Source: Amborella trichopoda (taxonomy: Eukaryota > Streptophyta > Magnoliopsida > Amborellales > Amborellaceae). Taken from it: a stretch of 64,000 nucleotides of DNA. The notes under the pieces are model-generated. The model saw only the letters and a program-made list of their open reading frames with translations, searched no databases and was not told the origin of the DNA. How positions within the stretch are numbered: the first letter of the stretch is position 1; each line of letters starts with the position of its first letter. The stretch is taken from NCBI RefSeq assembly GCF_000471905.2, contig NW_006498102.1, positions 2,696,218 to 2,760,217 on the forward strand, written 5' to 3'. Shown here piece after piece: positions 11,822 to 23,440 of the stretch. Made by a program: the position numbers and the translations under genes.

Positions 11822-12716
11822 NNNNNNNNNNNNNNNNNNNNNNNNNNNNNNNNNNNNNNNNNNNNNNNNNNNNNNNNNNNNNNNNNNNNNNNNNNNNNNN
11901 NNNNNNNNNNNNNNNNNNNNNNNNNNNNNNNNNNNNNNNNNNNNNNNNNNNNNNNNNNNNNNNNNNNNNNNNNNNNNNNNNNNNNNNNNNNNNNNNNNNN
12001 NNNNNNNNNNNNNNNNNNNNNNNNNNNNNNNNNNNNNNNNNNNNNNNNNNNNNNNNNNNNNNNNNNNNNNNNNNNNNNNNNNNNNNNNNNNNNNNNNNNN
12101 NNNNNNNNNNNNNNNNNNNNNNNNNNNNNNNNNNNNNNNNNNNNNNNNNNNNNNNNNNNNNNNNNNNNNNNNNNNNNNNNNNNNNNNNNNNNNNNNNNNN
12201 NNNNNNNNNNNNNNNNNNNNNNNNNNNNNNNNNNNNNNNNNNNNNNNNNNNNNNNNNNNNNNNNNNNNNNNNNNNNNNNNNNNNNNNNNNNNNNNNNNNN
12301 NNNNNNNNNNNNNNNNNNNNNNNNNNNNNNNNNNNNNNNNNNNNNNNNNNNNNNNNNNNNNNNNNNNNNNNNNNNNNNNNNNNNNNNNNNNNNNNNNNNN
12401 NNNNNNNNNNNNNNNNNNNNNNNNNNNNNNNNNNNNNNNNNNNNNNNNNNNNNNNNNNNNNNNNNNNNNNNNNNNNNNNNNNNNNNNNNNNNNNNNNNNN
12501 NNNNNNNNNNNNNNNNNNNNNNNNNNNNNNNNNNNNNNNNNNNNNNNNNNNNNNNNNNNNNNNNNNNNNNNNNNNNNNNNNNNNNNNNNNNNNNNNNNNN
12601 NNNNNNNNNNNNNNNNNNNNNNNNNNNNNNNNNNNNNNNNNNNNNNNNNNNNNNNNNNNNNNNNNNNNNNNNNNNNNNNNNNNNNNNNNNNNNNNNNNNN
12701 NNNNNNNNNNNNNNNN
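11822..12716. other. Assembly gap (895 N)
   Basis: A continuous run of N. It lies inside the hAT element H1, so the hidden sequence is probably repetitive. Confidence 0.99.
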
Positions 12717-13126
12717 AATATTGTATTATAAACGACGATGTGCGGGGTTCGAACTCAAGACGCCCGCTCGAAAATTCAAGGTTGTCAACCACCACCACCA
12801 CCACATCGCTTGATGTGTTTCGTTAGTAACTATAATATAATACATATTGAATCATCATGCTTGAATGGCTTTTTGTGAGAATTATCCCACATCGAAGGAT
12901 GAGAGACCCTTTGTTCTCTATAAAGTGTTGTGTACCAGTCATTCACACACGAGTGTAGAAAAGCGAGGGGGGCATACGAGCGAGGTGAATTGCTACGCGT
13001 GGAGGGTTTGGACGTGCCACGTGTCGTTCTCGTGAGGCGGCCACGTGTGAACCCAAAAATATTCAGTGAGACTCACGATTTTACTATTGGGAATCATAGT
13101 AAATCGCCAGGAATCGCCCGGTTCTC

Positions 13127-13876
13127 TCTGGACACAGGCGATTCCCAATTTTTTCGTGAAACCGGCTCGTTAGCCGACGATTCCTGAGTCGAACCGGATG
13201 ATTCCAGCTCGACTCGGCGAGTTTTCAAATACTGGTTAGTACATAAATGGCATTTTGGTCAATATTAAATATAAAAAATTAGGTGAACGGGCTATCTGCA
13301 ATGAGACTGGATATAATATTTGCTAATAAGTGTGAGTTAATTCAAGTGGAAAGCTTAAAAAGAGTAAAAATAGGCTCAAAAAAATCTGCAATGAGACTGG
13401 ATATAATATTTGTTAATAAGTGTGAGTTAATTCAAGTGGAAAGCTTAAAAAGAGTAAAAATAGGCTCAAAAAAACATGTTCTATCTGGACACGGGCGATT
13501 CCCGATTTTTCATGGAACCGGCTCGATAGCCGACGATTCTCGAGTTGAACCAGGCGATTTCGGCTCGACTCGGTGAGTTTTCAAACACTGGTTAGTACAT
13601 AAATGGTGTTTTGGTCAATATTAAATATAAAAAATTAGGTGAATGGACTATATGCAATGAGACCGGATATAATATTTGTTAATACGTGTAAGTTAATTCA
13701 AGTGGAAAGCTTAAAACGAATAAAAATAGGCTCAAAAAACACATGGTTTGAAGTATTGAGAAAATATATGTAGACTTATGGCATCACTATAAGTATGGCC
13801 CTTGACATCATGACGAACTAAGATTTATGTAGCTGATTTCAACTAATTAAAAAACTACTCTGATGATGATGATTCA
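13127..13876. repeat. Tandem duplication of an hAT end with RTE LINE 3' sequence
   Basis: A block of about 357 bases (hAT end TCTGGACAC...CGAGTTTTCAAA, then GTTAGTACATAAATGG, then an RTE-like segment) begins at 13127 and again at 13484. Inside the first block a 90-base piece starting TCTGCAATGAGACTGGATAT is itself repeated (13295-13384 and 13385-13474). The third RTE-like segment runs to the tail GATGATGATGATTC at 13862-13875. That tail, and motifs such as GTTAATTCAAGTGGAAAGC, match the RTE 3' region at 53180-53400. Confidence 0.75.
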
Positions 13877-15654
13877 TTATATTTGTTTCTTTGTTTTTCT
13901 TTTTTTTTTTTCCGCATTTTGCTTGTTCTCTATCCCTCCGTGCATACATATTACATAAGGGTTGTTGCCAATGTTATCAAATTCACTTCACTTCAACCGA
14001 AAGGGCCAAAGCCTTTGGATTTTAGGCATAAACCAAAGAGAAGCGAATCATGGTGTTGTCTCTTCAGTCAGATTTAAATAGCTTCGGCCTACTTCAGTCA
14101 AATTCAAACTCGGCTTCAGCCAGTAAAAAAATAGTTATACAAATGTATATTTTTTACTTTTAGTTTTTAATGTTATTTATATATATTACATATATAAATA
14201 TCTAATTTATTTATACTAAAGTAAATAAATAAATAAGTTTGAAATCTTCTCGCAAATCGATTGAAGCACCAAAACCAAAAAAGATTCTGAAAACGAATCT
14301 GACAACATTTCTTTGTTTTTCTTGTTATTGATTGTCAATGTACTTGATAGTGACTCTTACCTCCCTCTCTCACACACTCTCTCTCTCAATATACGAATTT
14401 TAGTAAAAGTATTAGGGTATTTTAGTTATTTTTAAATTATTTTTATTTAGTTATATTAATAAATATATACCTACAACCCATTATTTTTTATATTATTTTA
14501 CTTATTTTTATTTTAGTTATATTCATAAAAATATATCTACACATCAAAATTCGGATTATATCTTATTTAAATAAAAATAAAAAACAAAATATGAATCTAA
14601 TTTTGGGCCATTGGTTATAGCCTTGTGAGATCTCAACCATTGGAAGGGCCCTACACCCTTTCGGCCATCTGCATGATGTGGACTGTATACTTTTCTTAGA
14701 AATAAATCATCAAGCAAATATGATGCATAGATCCTAGAAAATTCATGTTCATATGGTTAGCATGGACATATCATCAATATGAGTATGAGTATGGATATGT
14801 ATATGTATATATCTCTTGATAACACATATATCACACATCTATGTCAAATTGATGGAAAAACGGTGATAGAGAAAGCGGGACACAAATATGAACAAGTGCA
14901 CTCTCTCGCCATCACGGCCAATCCATTCAAGAGGTGATGAAACTTGATGTAAATTTTGTATAGTCACGTGACCATAGTACACATCCACTTTGGCATTTTA
15001 TCCACTATTTAGCCGAGCCAAATGGATGATGTCGAGCCAAGCCAAAAGCAAGCTTCTCTAGGTTTCTCATAATTTCAAATTTATTATTAAATTAAATTAA
15101 AAAAGGAAAATTATCTTCTCTTTATTAAAAAATAATAAAAAAAGAATGGGACAAGCGCAATCTAAGTGTCGAGGTACTCCACTTGTTCCGGACACGTTTA
15201 TTTTCCCAATGACAAAACGTACACACTTTCACATACTCCGACCAACTCATTTCTTTATTTTCACACTCTTTTTTAATGTAATATCCGCAATATATTACAC
15301 TTAATAATGAACTTTTTTTGTTTTTTTCTTTGGATGTATTTTCTATAGGAAAATTATTTGGTGCATTCGAGTCTGCACCTGATGTTATGCGGGCTTGGAT
15401 ATCTATCCCGTTCACCAAAACTAGGTCCCATAAATAATAATTGACAAAAAAAAAGAGTAAAATCAACAGTTCAAGTATTTTTTTTATAAAATATTTTTTT
15501 TAGTTTTTAAAATTTATTTATTTTTACAAATTAATAATCTCTAGGTTAAAGATTATATTTTCCCTAAAAATTAAAGTCAAATTCTATTTCAAATTTAATA
15601 AGGGGCCTGTATTTATACATGTGAGTCCCTGAACTCATAGAAAAGTGTCCTTTT
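13877..15654. other. AT-rich intergenic DNA
   Basis: No gene is recognised. About 13968-14311 may be a degenerate MITE, since its ends read AATGTTATCAAATTC and, inverted, AATGTTGTCAGATTC; I found no target duplication, so the call is weak. CT repeats occur at 14361-14387 and TATG-rich sequence at 14770-14815. Confidence 0.35.
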
Positions 15655-16235
15655 TTATAATATCTAAGTTTTATGAAAACAAAGTAAAACCTCGCCTTAC
15701 AACCTTATCCACCTTATCCAAAAAGCATTGTAGGCAATGAAGAAAGCATTGTAGGCATTGAAATTCTTCGGCTTTAAAATCAATTTACAATCTTGATTAT
15801 AAAATTTGAAACTAAAAAAATAATATAGATATTGTAAATACTTATATTTAAGGTAAAATAGACAATTTAGATAATATATTATAGAAAAGTGATCGTATAG
15901 GACCCTCTTCTATCCATGTATTTAGGACTTCAAAGGATTACCATTAAATTTGACACATATCTATAGAAAAATCAAGTCCCACACCCATGTGATAACTTTT
16001 CTAAAGATCCGTATCAAATTTAACAATGATCCTTTGGAGTCTTACACATGAGTTGAAGAAGGTCCGATAAGATCATTAATCTATGTTATAATATGTGCTA
16101 CTTATAGGCCTTAAAACCCTATTTCTTTTTATAACCGCCGAGGCATATAGAAGTCCAAACTATAAACTCTGGTGGCATTTGAGGTGAGGCTTTTATTTGG
16201 GTAGAGTGCAGTCCCATCGAAATATCTTCTTGTTG
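15655..16235 (+). mobile_element. MITE subfamily A copy 5, interrupted by a D-type MITE
   Basis: Left part 15655-15883 (motif TTTATGAAAACAAAGTAAAACC) and right part 16082-16235 (GAGGTGAGGCTTTTATTTGG and AGTCCCATCGAAATATC) together equal one A element. The interruption is a 198-bp D element. The A copy ends about 430 bp upstream of the zinc-finger start codon, so it may lie in that gene's promoter region. Confidence 0.75.
15884..16081 (+). mobile_element. Foldback Mutator-like MITE, family D copy 1
   Basis: A 198-bp element whose two halves are nearly inverted copies. The left has AGTGATCGTATAGGACC and the right GGTCCGATAAGATCATT; the centre has TCAAGTCCCACACCC. Flanks TATATTATA and TATGTTATA agree at 8 of 9, fitting a 9-bp duplication. 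A second copy lies at 62086-62284. Confidence 0.85.
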
Positions 16236-16604
16236 TTTGCCATAAAGTCTTTCGATAAACTAATTTTCTTCAAAGTCTCATTCGTACGCCACTTCCTAAT
16301 TCCTTTTCCCTTTTTTTATTGCTTCTAAGGAGTTTAATATTCCCACCCCAAAAACAGGGGTTCCCACACCCTATCATTTTGTTTGAAGGTCCACGATGTT
16401 TTTGCGTGGGTTTGCAATTGAAATGGTGAGACCACGCGGTGGTCTACTAATAAAAAAATTCCAATGCAAAATAAGGAAAAAAAAAAACCATTCCATTCAT
16501 ACGTGTACCCTCTCACCCATAATATATAATAAATTAATAACAAATAATATTTCTCTCTTCCTCCCTCTAAAAACAATAATGTTTCTCTCTCTAAGATCTG
16601 AGCT

Positions 16605-16611
16605 TATATAA
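16605..16611 (+). promoter_or_regulatory. Candidate TATA box of the zinc-finger gene
   Basis: TATATAA lies 55 bases upstream of the start codon, after a CT-rich stretch. If used, transcription would start near 16635-16640, giving a very short leader that skips the small upstream reading frame at 16612-16656. Not verifiable from sequence alone. Confidence 0.45.
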
Positions 16612-16656
16612 ATGGACATCATGCACCATGCAAGTTGCACCACCCCACCCAATTGA
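16612..16656 (+). other. Possible upstream ORF before the zinc-finger gene
   Basis: ATG at 16612 opens a 14-codon frame (MDIMHHASCTTPPN) that stops at 16654-16656, 9 bases before the main ATG and in the same frame. It matters only if transcripts start upstream of 16612. It also shows that the main protein cannot begin further upstream. Confidence 0.4.
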
Positions 16657-16665
16657 TTGAAGCTG

Positions 16666-17352
16666 ATGGCAGAAAGCCCAGTGGTCCACTGCACCGAGGC
16701 ACCACCGCACCGCCCCAAGCCCGCCTCCACGCCGCTGAAGCTCTTCGGGTTCCAAGTCTCGGAGGACGAAGAGGTCGACTCTCGGCCATCGAATTCCGGC
16801 CACCACTCGTCAGAATCCGGCGGTGTTCCGGCCACCGATGGCCGGAAATACGAGTGCCAGTACTGTTGTCGAGAATTTGCAAACTCTCAGGCCTTGGGAG
16901 GCCACCAAAATGCTCACAAAAAGGAGAGACAGCAAGTGAAGAGAGCTCAGATACAGGCGAGCAGAAACTCTGCCGCCACCAGATTGAGCGGCTACGCCTA
17001 CCAGCAAATCCCTGCTGCAACAGGAATCCTGACGCCGCACGGCACGCGTGTTGCGGCCGGGGGATTTTCTGGCGAAGGTTTTCCGTCGCCGTCGCCGTCG
17101 CCGATGATGTTTTCAGACAGCAGGAGCCCGCCATCATGGGTTTACGTGTCGTCTGCCAGTGCGTTTTCCGGAAGGTCCCCCTGCGTTTTTCCTGCCGGGC
17201 CCGGGGGTGTGTATGGTTACGGCCCGGTTATGTATGGCGGGTTTCAGGAGGCAGGGTTGATACCGGAAAAGGGTGCTGTGGAGGGTTGTGTATTGTCGGA
17301 GCAGGATGGGGGTTTGGATCTGCATCTCAGTCTTGCCACACGAGGTTCCTGA
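16666..17352 (+). CDS. C2H2 zinc-finger transcriptional repressor, ZFP5/ZFP6/GIS type
   Basis: This intronless gene encodes 228 residues from the first in-frame ATG ([11 protein letters not shown]...); an in-frame TGA at 16654 precludes an earlier start. The N-terminal motif [10 protein letters not shown] (about residues 25-34) is characteristic of this clade. One plant C2H2 finger follows at about 60-85: [20 protein letters not shown] then NAHKKERQQ, with the QALGGH helix that binds DNA. The middle is rich in Ser, Pro and Gly, and the protein ends with the EAR repression motif LDLHLSL. Family members act in the nucleus downstream of gibberellin and cytokinin signals in trichome and root-hair development; that role is transferred from the family. 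GC content is far above its surroundings. A MITE pair ends about 430 bp upstream. I cannot tell which paralogue it is. Confidence 0.93.
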   Translation: MAESPVVHCTEAPPHRPKPASTPLKLFGFQVSEDEEVDSRPSNSGHHSSESGGVPATDGRKYECQYCCREFANSQALGGHQNAHKKERQQVKRAQIQASRNSAATRLSGYAYQQIPAATGILTPHGTRVAAGGFSGEGFPSPSPSPMMFSDSRSPPSWVYVSSASAFSGRSPCVFPAGPGGVYGYGPVMYGGFQEAGLIPEKGAVEGCVLSEQDGGLDLHLSLATRGS

Positions 17353-18692
17353 ACAGAGATGCTGGCTTGGCTTTTGGGTGGTGTTTACAATTGAAGGCGA
17401 GGGTGGTTTGGGCCTGTTTCGGGCCTTTCGGCTCGTGTAAATTTATTTATTATTTATTTTTTATGAAAGTAAGTTAAAGTTGTCAGCAACAACTCTCTCT
17501 CTCTCTGACAACAACTCTCTTTATCTCTCTCTCTCTTTCTTTCTCTCTATATTAGTCCTCTGTTTCTCACTGTAACTCAGATCTTTCATTGCTGGTTAGC
17601 AAAGGGATTAGATTTAAGTAATGCTTCTGAGTTTAATACAGACTGCAGGGCTGCATATGTTATGATTATAGTATATGGTGCACAATATGGCCATCCCACC
17701 ATCCATCCTCATGAACGGATGATGGAGATGTGCCGGTCTTCCGCTGATGGCAAATGGTGGACTTCAATATACGAAAACTCGTTTCCACCTTCTGTTGATA
17801 GGATGGATGGCAAATAGGCCCTGTAATATACACAGAACGTGTATTAGTGTATTTCACCTTAGCTGTCTATGTTATATTTCACTTGAGTTGAAGTGGATTA
17901 GGTCAGGAGGGAAACGTCTCTTTGGAAAAGGGCAAATGTTCGATGGATCGGGCCCTCCTCCTTTTCTGCAGAGTCGACCCGTGCCCCATGAATGGAGCTG
18001 CCAACGGGCCATGGCCAGGACCGGACCTAAGCATGTATTGTATTGAAAAGTTCATTTAAACATTCATAAGTCACAACGTTGAGATTTTCATTCCCCACTA
18101 AAACTTTCAAAAAACTAACTCTTAAATTGTTTTAAAAAACAGGTAGGGACTGTCTTCTCCATTGAATTACCAAAAAAAAAGAAAAATAAAATATGGAGTA
18201 TTCAACATTCTACGCGTATCTTTTGATTTAATTTCAAGACACAAATCAAATGACACATGTTTGTGAGGTGGAATAATTGTAATAGGATAAAATGTCAAAT
18301 AATTTATGTTTTATAGGTATTTTAATATATTCCTATATTTTATCTATAATCATTTTATTTATTATATTAGTTCTTTATTAAATATAGATTTATATGTAGC
18401 TTACCCCGGCTAATTCTAACTGTTGGAGGGTTTTAGGATTTAAGAACCCTCTTAGAGTAGAAATTGGAAACCCTAAATTTGCATCTTACAAGGATGGTGT
18501 ACATAATTAGCTAGAATCAAGTGGAAATTATAGATAACCCCCTAAATACAAAAGTTGAACTTTTTTACCAAAATACCCTCTTTTTGGCCTTGATTCCCAC
18601 TCTCCCTAAGCTAGTCCAGTACAAAAGGTACTAGACCAGCACAACTTGTACAAAGTTGGTTCGACATGTTTTGTATGCCTATTCAACTTGTG
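17353..18692. other. 3' flank of the zinc-finger gene and intergenic DNA
   Basis: CT microsatellites at 17490-17550 probably lie in the 3' UTR. No clear poly(A) signal can be assigned. Nothing else is recognised to 18692. Confidence 0.4.
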
Positions 18693-18739
18693 CCGATAGC
18701 CGACTCCACATAATTAGGAAGGCTTGGATGATGATGATG
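18693..18739 (+). mobile_element. RTE-type LINE, 47-bp 5'-truncated insertion
   Basis: Only the last bases of an RTE element are present: CGATAGCCGACTCCACATAA, then a (GAT)n tail. They are bounded by a perfect 12-base target duplication, ATTCAACTTGTG (18681-18692 and 18740-18751). The same terminal motif is seen at about 53330-53400. Confidence 0.8.
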
Positions 18740-18751
18740 ATTCAACTTGTG

Positions 18752-20144
18752 TTAGACTGACACATGTTGGGTGTAATGTTTTGGAAACATAAGATGATAT
18801 AAGGGGTATTTTGATCTAAAAAAATTAACTTTTTAATTCAGAAAGAGGTTGTAACGAAAAATAGTATTGAGGTTAATAGTATGGCATCAAAGTGTTGGGA
18901 GAAGATACCTAAAAAGTACAAATTGGGGGATATGAGAAATAAAACATGAAATATATATAATAAAACTACAAATATTTACTTGGTGCACCCAAAAAGATTA
19001 TATGTACAGACATGATAAACTGGAATCTACTATATTAATGAGAGCTACGTCACAAATTTTGCGACAAATATTTGCCTCTCTAACATTTGACAAAATCAAG
19101 TTGAGTAATCCTTTTAAACCTCTTCTCCTAATCGATCTCCCATATCTATTCCACAACTAAACTACTATCCAAGAAAAAAACTTTAAAAGCAATTGTGATG
19201 CCCTCTTACTAAAAGGAAAAATTACCTAAAATTTCTATAAGAACCGTTTGTTTTCCAGAAACGAACCTCTCACTCTCATGAGGTACTATTACAATACTTA
19301 TCTCTCTAGAAAACTCACTTCTCTCTAAAGAGGAAGTCGAGGAAGTCTTGCTACTTTATGCAGGAGGCCCTTGCCCCTCTTTACAGGAAGTCTCCTTTGC
19401 TATATGGTAACTCCAAATATTGATATTTAGTCAAATTTTAGTGATTTTACTTGCCTCTTCTGAGTTTATCTCTTTCTCCCTTGGCCTTAGAAACCATAAT
19501 TTCGACATAAATCTAGCCCTAGACCCTCTAGGCCTCCTTGCAACTCTAGTGAACTCAACCCATCTTTCCTACCCTTAGACCAACTTTAAACTTTCTAAAT
19601 CCTAGATACGGACCACCCTGTGTAACCCCAGACCACTGTGATCTAGCCTCGCCTTGAAGACCTCTCTGACTTCAACAAAACTCTACAATCAAGAACAATT
19701 AGCTTAGCTCTCTCAAAGACGACGAGAATGGTCATTTCTCCACAACTCTGACTCAGGCCCCAGTTCTGGGTACTAGGTCACTGGGCTCGGCTTGTCAAGT
19801 ATGCCCACCACCATTCTTTTCCTTTTCTTCATTTTTTTATCATTTTCTAATTATTTAATTTTCTCTATTTCCAAGATCCTTTTTCAAAACCTTCACCTTA
19901 TTTTTCAGAGTTTCCTTAACCTTTCTTTTGGTTTTTGGTGATTCTTAGCTAGCACAGCTGATGGTTTGCAAAAAAGATGCATTTTAATTTCAATAAAGAG
20001 GGCAAAAAAAGAGTCCATTTTGATCGACAAACTGGGGAAAGAAAGAGGCATTTTCGGTCAACAACATATTGCCTGTTTTGTCTCAGCTTGCGAAGAATGG
20101 TAGTTGGCCTTATTTTCTTTTATTGCATTATTTGGTCAATGTAA
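18752..20144. other. Intergenic DNA, nothing firmly recognised
   Basis: No coding region is seen. The pyrimidine-rich stretch at about 19240-19800 resembles an untranslated leader or LTR, and GTGATGCCCTC at 19196 weakly resembles the left end of the candidate LTR at 61.2 kb; I could not find a matching end. Confidence 0.3.
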
Positions 20145-20290
20145 GTTATAATAGACGGTTAAACTCCTGGAATTATTCCGTTTTCAGTATATAATATAAA
20201 AAACATGTGTTTCTATGATATGGAACGGTTAATCTCTTGGAATTATTCCGTTTTCAGTATATAATATAAAAAACATGTGTGTTTATGATA
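20145..20290. repeat. Tandem duplication, about 73-bp unit, two copies
   Basis: The block GACGGTTAAACTCCTGGAAT followed by TATTCCGTTTTCAGTATATA and AAAAAACATGTGT is repeated almost exactly (GGAACGGTTAATCTCTTGG...). The few differences indicate a fairly recent duplication. Confidence 0.8.
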
Positions 20291-20404
20291 TGGAATGCAG
20301 GGGCGAATTTGGCTCCGAGCATGTTGTCCTCTAGTAAAACATTTAATTGGAGTCTTAGCATGTTTTAAATTATATTGCTCTCTTTAAAACATCAAATACC
20401 CATT
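20291..20404. other. Short intergenic spacer
   Basis: No feature seen. Confidence 0.3.
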
Positions 20405-20985
20405 TTTCTCATGGGAATTCAAATTTCGGAGCGCTAGAACGTTGGCAAATTCTTAAATTGCAATGAAGTGGTTTTGGGTTTGAAAGTAAATTTGCAAAGA
20501 CGTCTTTGATGGGTGTTAATTGTGATGATTTTTTTTTTGTGAAGGTTTTGGCCGACCCCTTTGGATGTAAAGTTGATGTTTTCCCTATCACTTATTTGGG
20601 ATTGCCCATCTCGAATACTTGTTTGGCTGTTTCGGTGTGGGATAAGGTCATTCAGCGTGTTGAAGTTAAGTTAGATTTATGGAAGTCGAAGTATTTGTTT
20701 TAGGTGGTAGAATAACTCTGTTAAGATCATGCATGGCAAATCTACCAATCTATCAAATGCAACTTATTAAAATGCCTGGTGGAGTTGTTGTAAAGAGAAT
20801 TGACAAGATGATGTGAAACTTCTTGTGGGGGATTTTTTGGTGAGGATAAAAAATATCATCTTTTGGGATGGGATAAAAAAAAAAGGACTGAGCATTAGGA
20901 GAATTTCTCTTATGAATGAAGCTTTATTATGTAAACAGTGGTAGAGTAGCTTACATTTTAAGAATCAATTATCGTGCAAAGTTCT
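20405..20985 (+). mobile_element. L1-type LINE fragment (end of reverse transcriptase)
   Basis: Translated pieces match the thumb region of plant L1 reverse transcriptases: LADPFGCKVDVFPITYLGLP near 20550-20609 and then WDKVIQRVEVKLDLWKSKYL near 20639-20698. In other frames GRITLLKSCMANLPIYQM-like and KMPGGVVKRIDKMM follow, and then NEALLCKQW near 20915-20941. The element is a broken internal fragment with frame changes and stops, lacking the 5' ORF and the 3' tail. Confidence 0.8.
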
Positions 20986-21089
20986 TTTAACAATATGGAG
21001 TTGATTGATTAATCATTTTATTAACTTTGGCTTTCAGAACTGTGATCTCAGCATCTTGACTTACAAATAACACGTTGGACATCTCCCAT

Positions 21090-22770
21090 GGATCGCTATT
21101 AGGAAAACAGAACCGGAGAACGGCGCATACCGGGCTCGGGAGCAATTGGGACATAGTGATTATATTCACTATTTCCTAGAAGGTCATCTTGAGGGTCAGT
21201 GAGAGGAATATTGGGTACAAACAAGTCAACAAAGGGCTGACAAGAAGAATCCCAATCCATGAAGTCAACGATGGGATCGAAAAATTGTTTACCCATGAGG
21301 TGAATTGCAGAGATAATGAAAGTGTCTAAGAGAATGAAATGGTACATTTTCCTAAAAATAATCATATGGCATACATAAAATAAGTTTTTTTTTTTTTTGG
21401 TAAAAAAGGATCATAACATCAAAACTCTTTATGTTGAATACCATAACCTAAAAATGCATAGATGGTAGATTTTTTAGACAACTTATTTCATTCAAGTTTA
21501 GTAAAGGGAGCAAAATGTGTAGAACCATAAGCTTAAAGTGGAGAATTATCAGAACTAGATGAATAAAATCGTCAAAAGTGAGACAAGCCACCTATAAGAA
21601 ATGATAGAATGCAACTGGCAACATAAACATGGGTGCATATAGTTTCTCCAAAGAACTACTGTGAAATAGAAAAGGAAAGTAACAAGGTATATGTGGTCTC
21701 ACTAATAGACTATTCCTGTGTTTTGTCACAAAAATCTGCTGTGGTGTGTCAGGATAGGACAATTGAGCCAATAATTTATGAAGCTTGAGAAGCTTTGTAA
21801 AAGATCCAGAGAAATATTATCCACCATAATCATAATTTCTTTTTTAATAATTTGAAAACGGAGTATTTATCTTGGTAAAGACTTCATCATAAACTTGATA
21901 AAATTCCAACTTATAATGTAAATAGGAATACCTAAGTGTAAGGAGAAAAGTCATCAACAAATATAACAAAATAACGAGATGAAAATAAGAGCACGACCCC
22001 ATATAAGATCAAGAGTTGAAGAGGAAGTAGTTTCGTTATTAGGAAATGACGGTGCAATATGCGTTGCCAACGTTTAAGTAATAGAACAGACAATTTTTTA
22101 GTTTGAACAAAGTTAAACTTGACAATTGATACTAAAATCTCAAACCTAGGAAAAATAATCTCCCAACCTTATGTCTTGACCCAATTTTATTCATCGTCAA
22201 GTGATCATGCACAACACAACTACAGGAAAAAATACAATGTCGAAACCTTGGTTGCACAATTATCCTATAAAGATTATGTTTATTGATGGTTTGGGAACCA
22301 AGAGCACACCAGGAAGGGACAATTGAGAGGATTCAACTACGCTAACTATTGCAATATGGATTAGTAATAGAGACATGGGATCCCAAGGAAATAATATGGT
22401 TAGAGACACTAGAGTTACGGAACCAATATTTGTACCTAAGGTTCTCCAGCAACTACATATGTATTACCAATACCAGAGATAACTTGTTTGAGAATACCTG
22501 AACATTTTCGGTAGTGAGATGACTTGTAGGTGACGTGGTTTGCAATGGAGTCAATGCTGTCTGGTGGAGTGAATTTCTGAACAAAGGGCTTTTTTTTTTT
22601 TTATTAGCAGAACAATTAAACTTCATGTATTCAAGTTGTCCACAATACTTCGCATCGAACTTCGGACATGTCTGTTGTTCTTCCCAATTACAATTAAAGT
22701 AAAAGAGGTCCGTGTAGTAGTCCTAAGATGGTGAATGAGTCATAAGAATACCTTCTCCATCCAGCGGAGA
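21090..22770 (-). mobile_element. Ty1/copia fossil (gag-like to integrase end), minus strand
   Basis: Read on the minus strand, the sequence near 21370-21530 resembles the integrase C-terminal region that precedes copia reverse transcriptase (pieces like FAPFTKLE, FLGYGIQHKEF). A Cys-bearing gag-like piece (CPKFDAKYCGQLEY) lies near 22640-22680. The element is strongly decayed with many breaks, and its reverse transcriptase part and LTRs are not recognised. It looks old. It lies next to, and may have been joined by chance with, the L1 fragment. Confidence 0.6.
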
Positions 22771-23440
22771 CTATTCAACTGTGCACTTTCATTCATGTGG
22801 TCATGTGAAACACTGGTGCGGTGAAGTAGCAAAAGTATTGGCAGAGAACATGGATATGGCCCCTTTGATCAGCTAAATAAACAATGATCAAAGCCAGAGA
22901 GAGCAAAGGAGGCAATAATTATGCCTTACTGAAAATCAAAGCTAGAGAGATCAGAGTAGCGAATTAGCAAAAGGGATCAACAGACAGAAAACACAACATC
23001 AAGTACATAGAGTATGGCAACAAACGACATAAGACTCAAATCTATGAGAGACTCAGCACAATAGGAGCCCAAATTGGTAATTATCAATAGTAAACACCAA
23101 ACAGAGGCCTCTTTGGTATCGAGTTCTCGACAACCATCCGTGAGAGGCTCAGAGCAGTCATTACCTAGATCGACACTAACCTTTGGTAACGAGCGCATCA
23201 ATATGCACCATATACTTCACTGATTTTCTTCAATTCTCTCTCTCTCTCTCTCTAAATGAATATTCTTCACTTTTCCCCAATAGGGCACTCTCTCTTCAAC
23301 TGCAACCCTTTCTTTCACGACGAAAAGCCTCAAGATCAGAACGACACCCCTATTCTCTGTAAAACCATCCATATCCTAAACCCTCTCTCTCAGTTTTGCA
23401 CAATGGACAATCCACCATACACACAAGAAAACAAAGCTCT
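22771..23440. other. Intergenic DNA 3' of ARG1
   Basis: A (CT)n run lies at 23234-23253. The small open frame at 23256-23447 has no recognised domain. Part of this may belong to the LTR of the neighbouring copia fossil. Confidence 0.35.

Larger units (their letters stand above)
9659..13234 (-). mobile_element. hAT-type non-autonomous element H1, carrying a solo LTR and an assembly gap
   Basis: The left end GGTGGTTTAAAAAACGG then ATCGGTGACTCGGAT is the reverse complement of the right end of the hAT element at 51240-52960. The match continues to 9880 and resumes after an LTR insertion at 11590-11810. The other end, GGCGAGTTTTCAAATACTG, fits the hAT form CAGTRTTTNAAAA. Flanking octamers ATTAGTAT and GTTAGTAC agree at 6 of 8. 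No transposase is visible, and the middle is hidden by the N gap, so the overall extent is an inference. Confidence 0.6.

Noticed and set aside
12744-12760. Possible tRNA gene (B-box-like GGTTCGAACTC)
   Set aside because: No A box or cloverleaf can be seen; the upstream part is in the gap. It may be a SINE or LTR piece.
11797-12804. 335-residue open frame
   Set aside because: It is almost entirely the run of N in the assembly gap.
16619-17477. Long overlapping frames on both strands around the zinc-finger gene
   Set aside because: Shadows caused by the high GC content of the real gene at 16666-17352; none has the finger or EAR motif.
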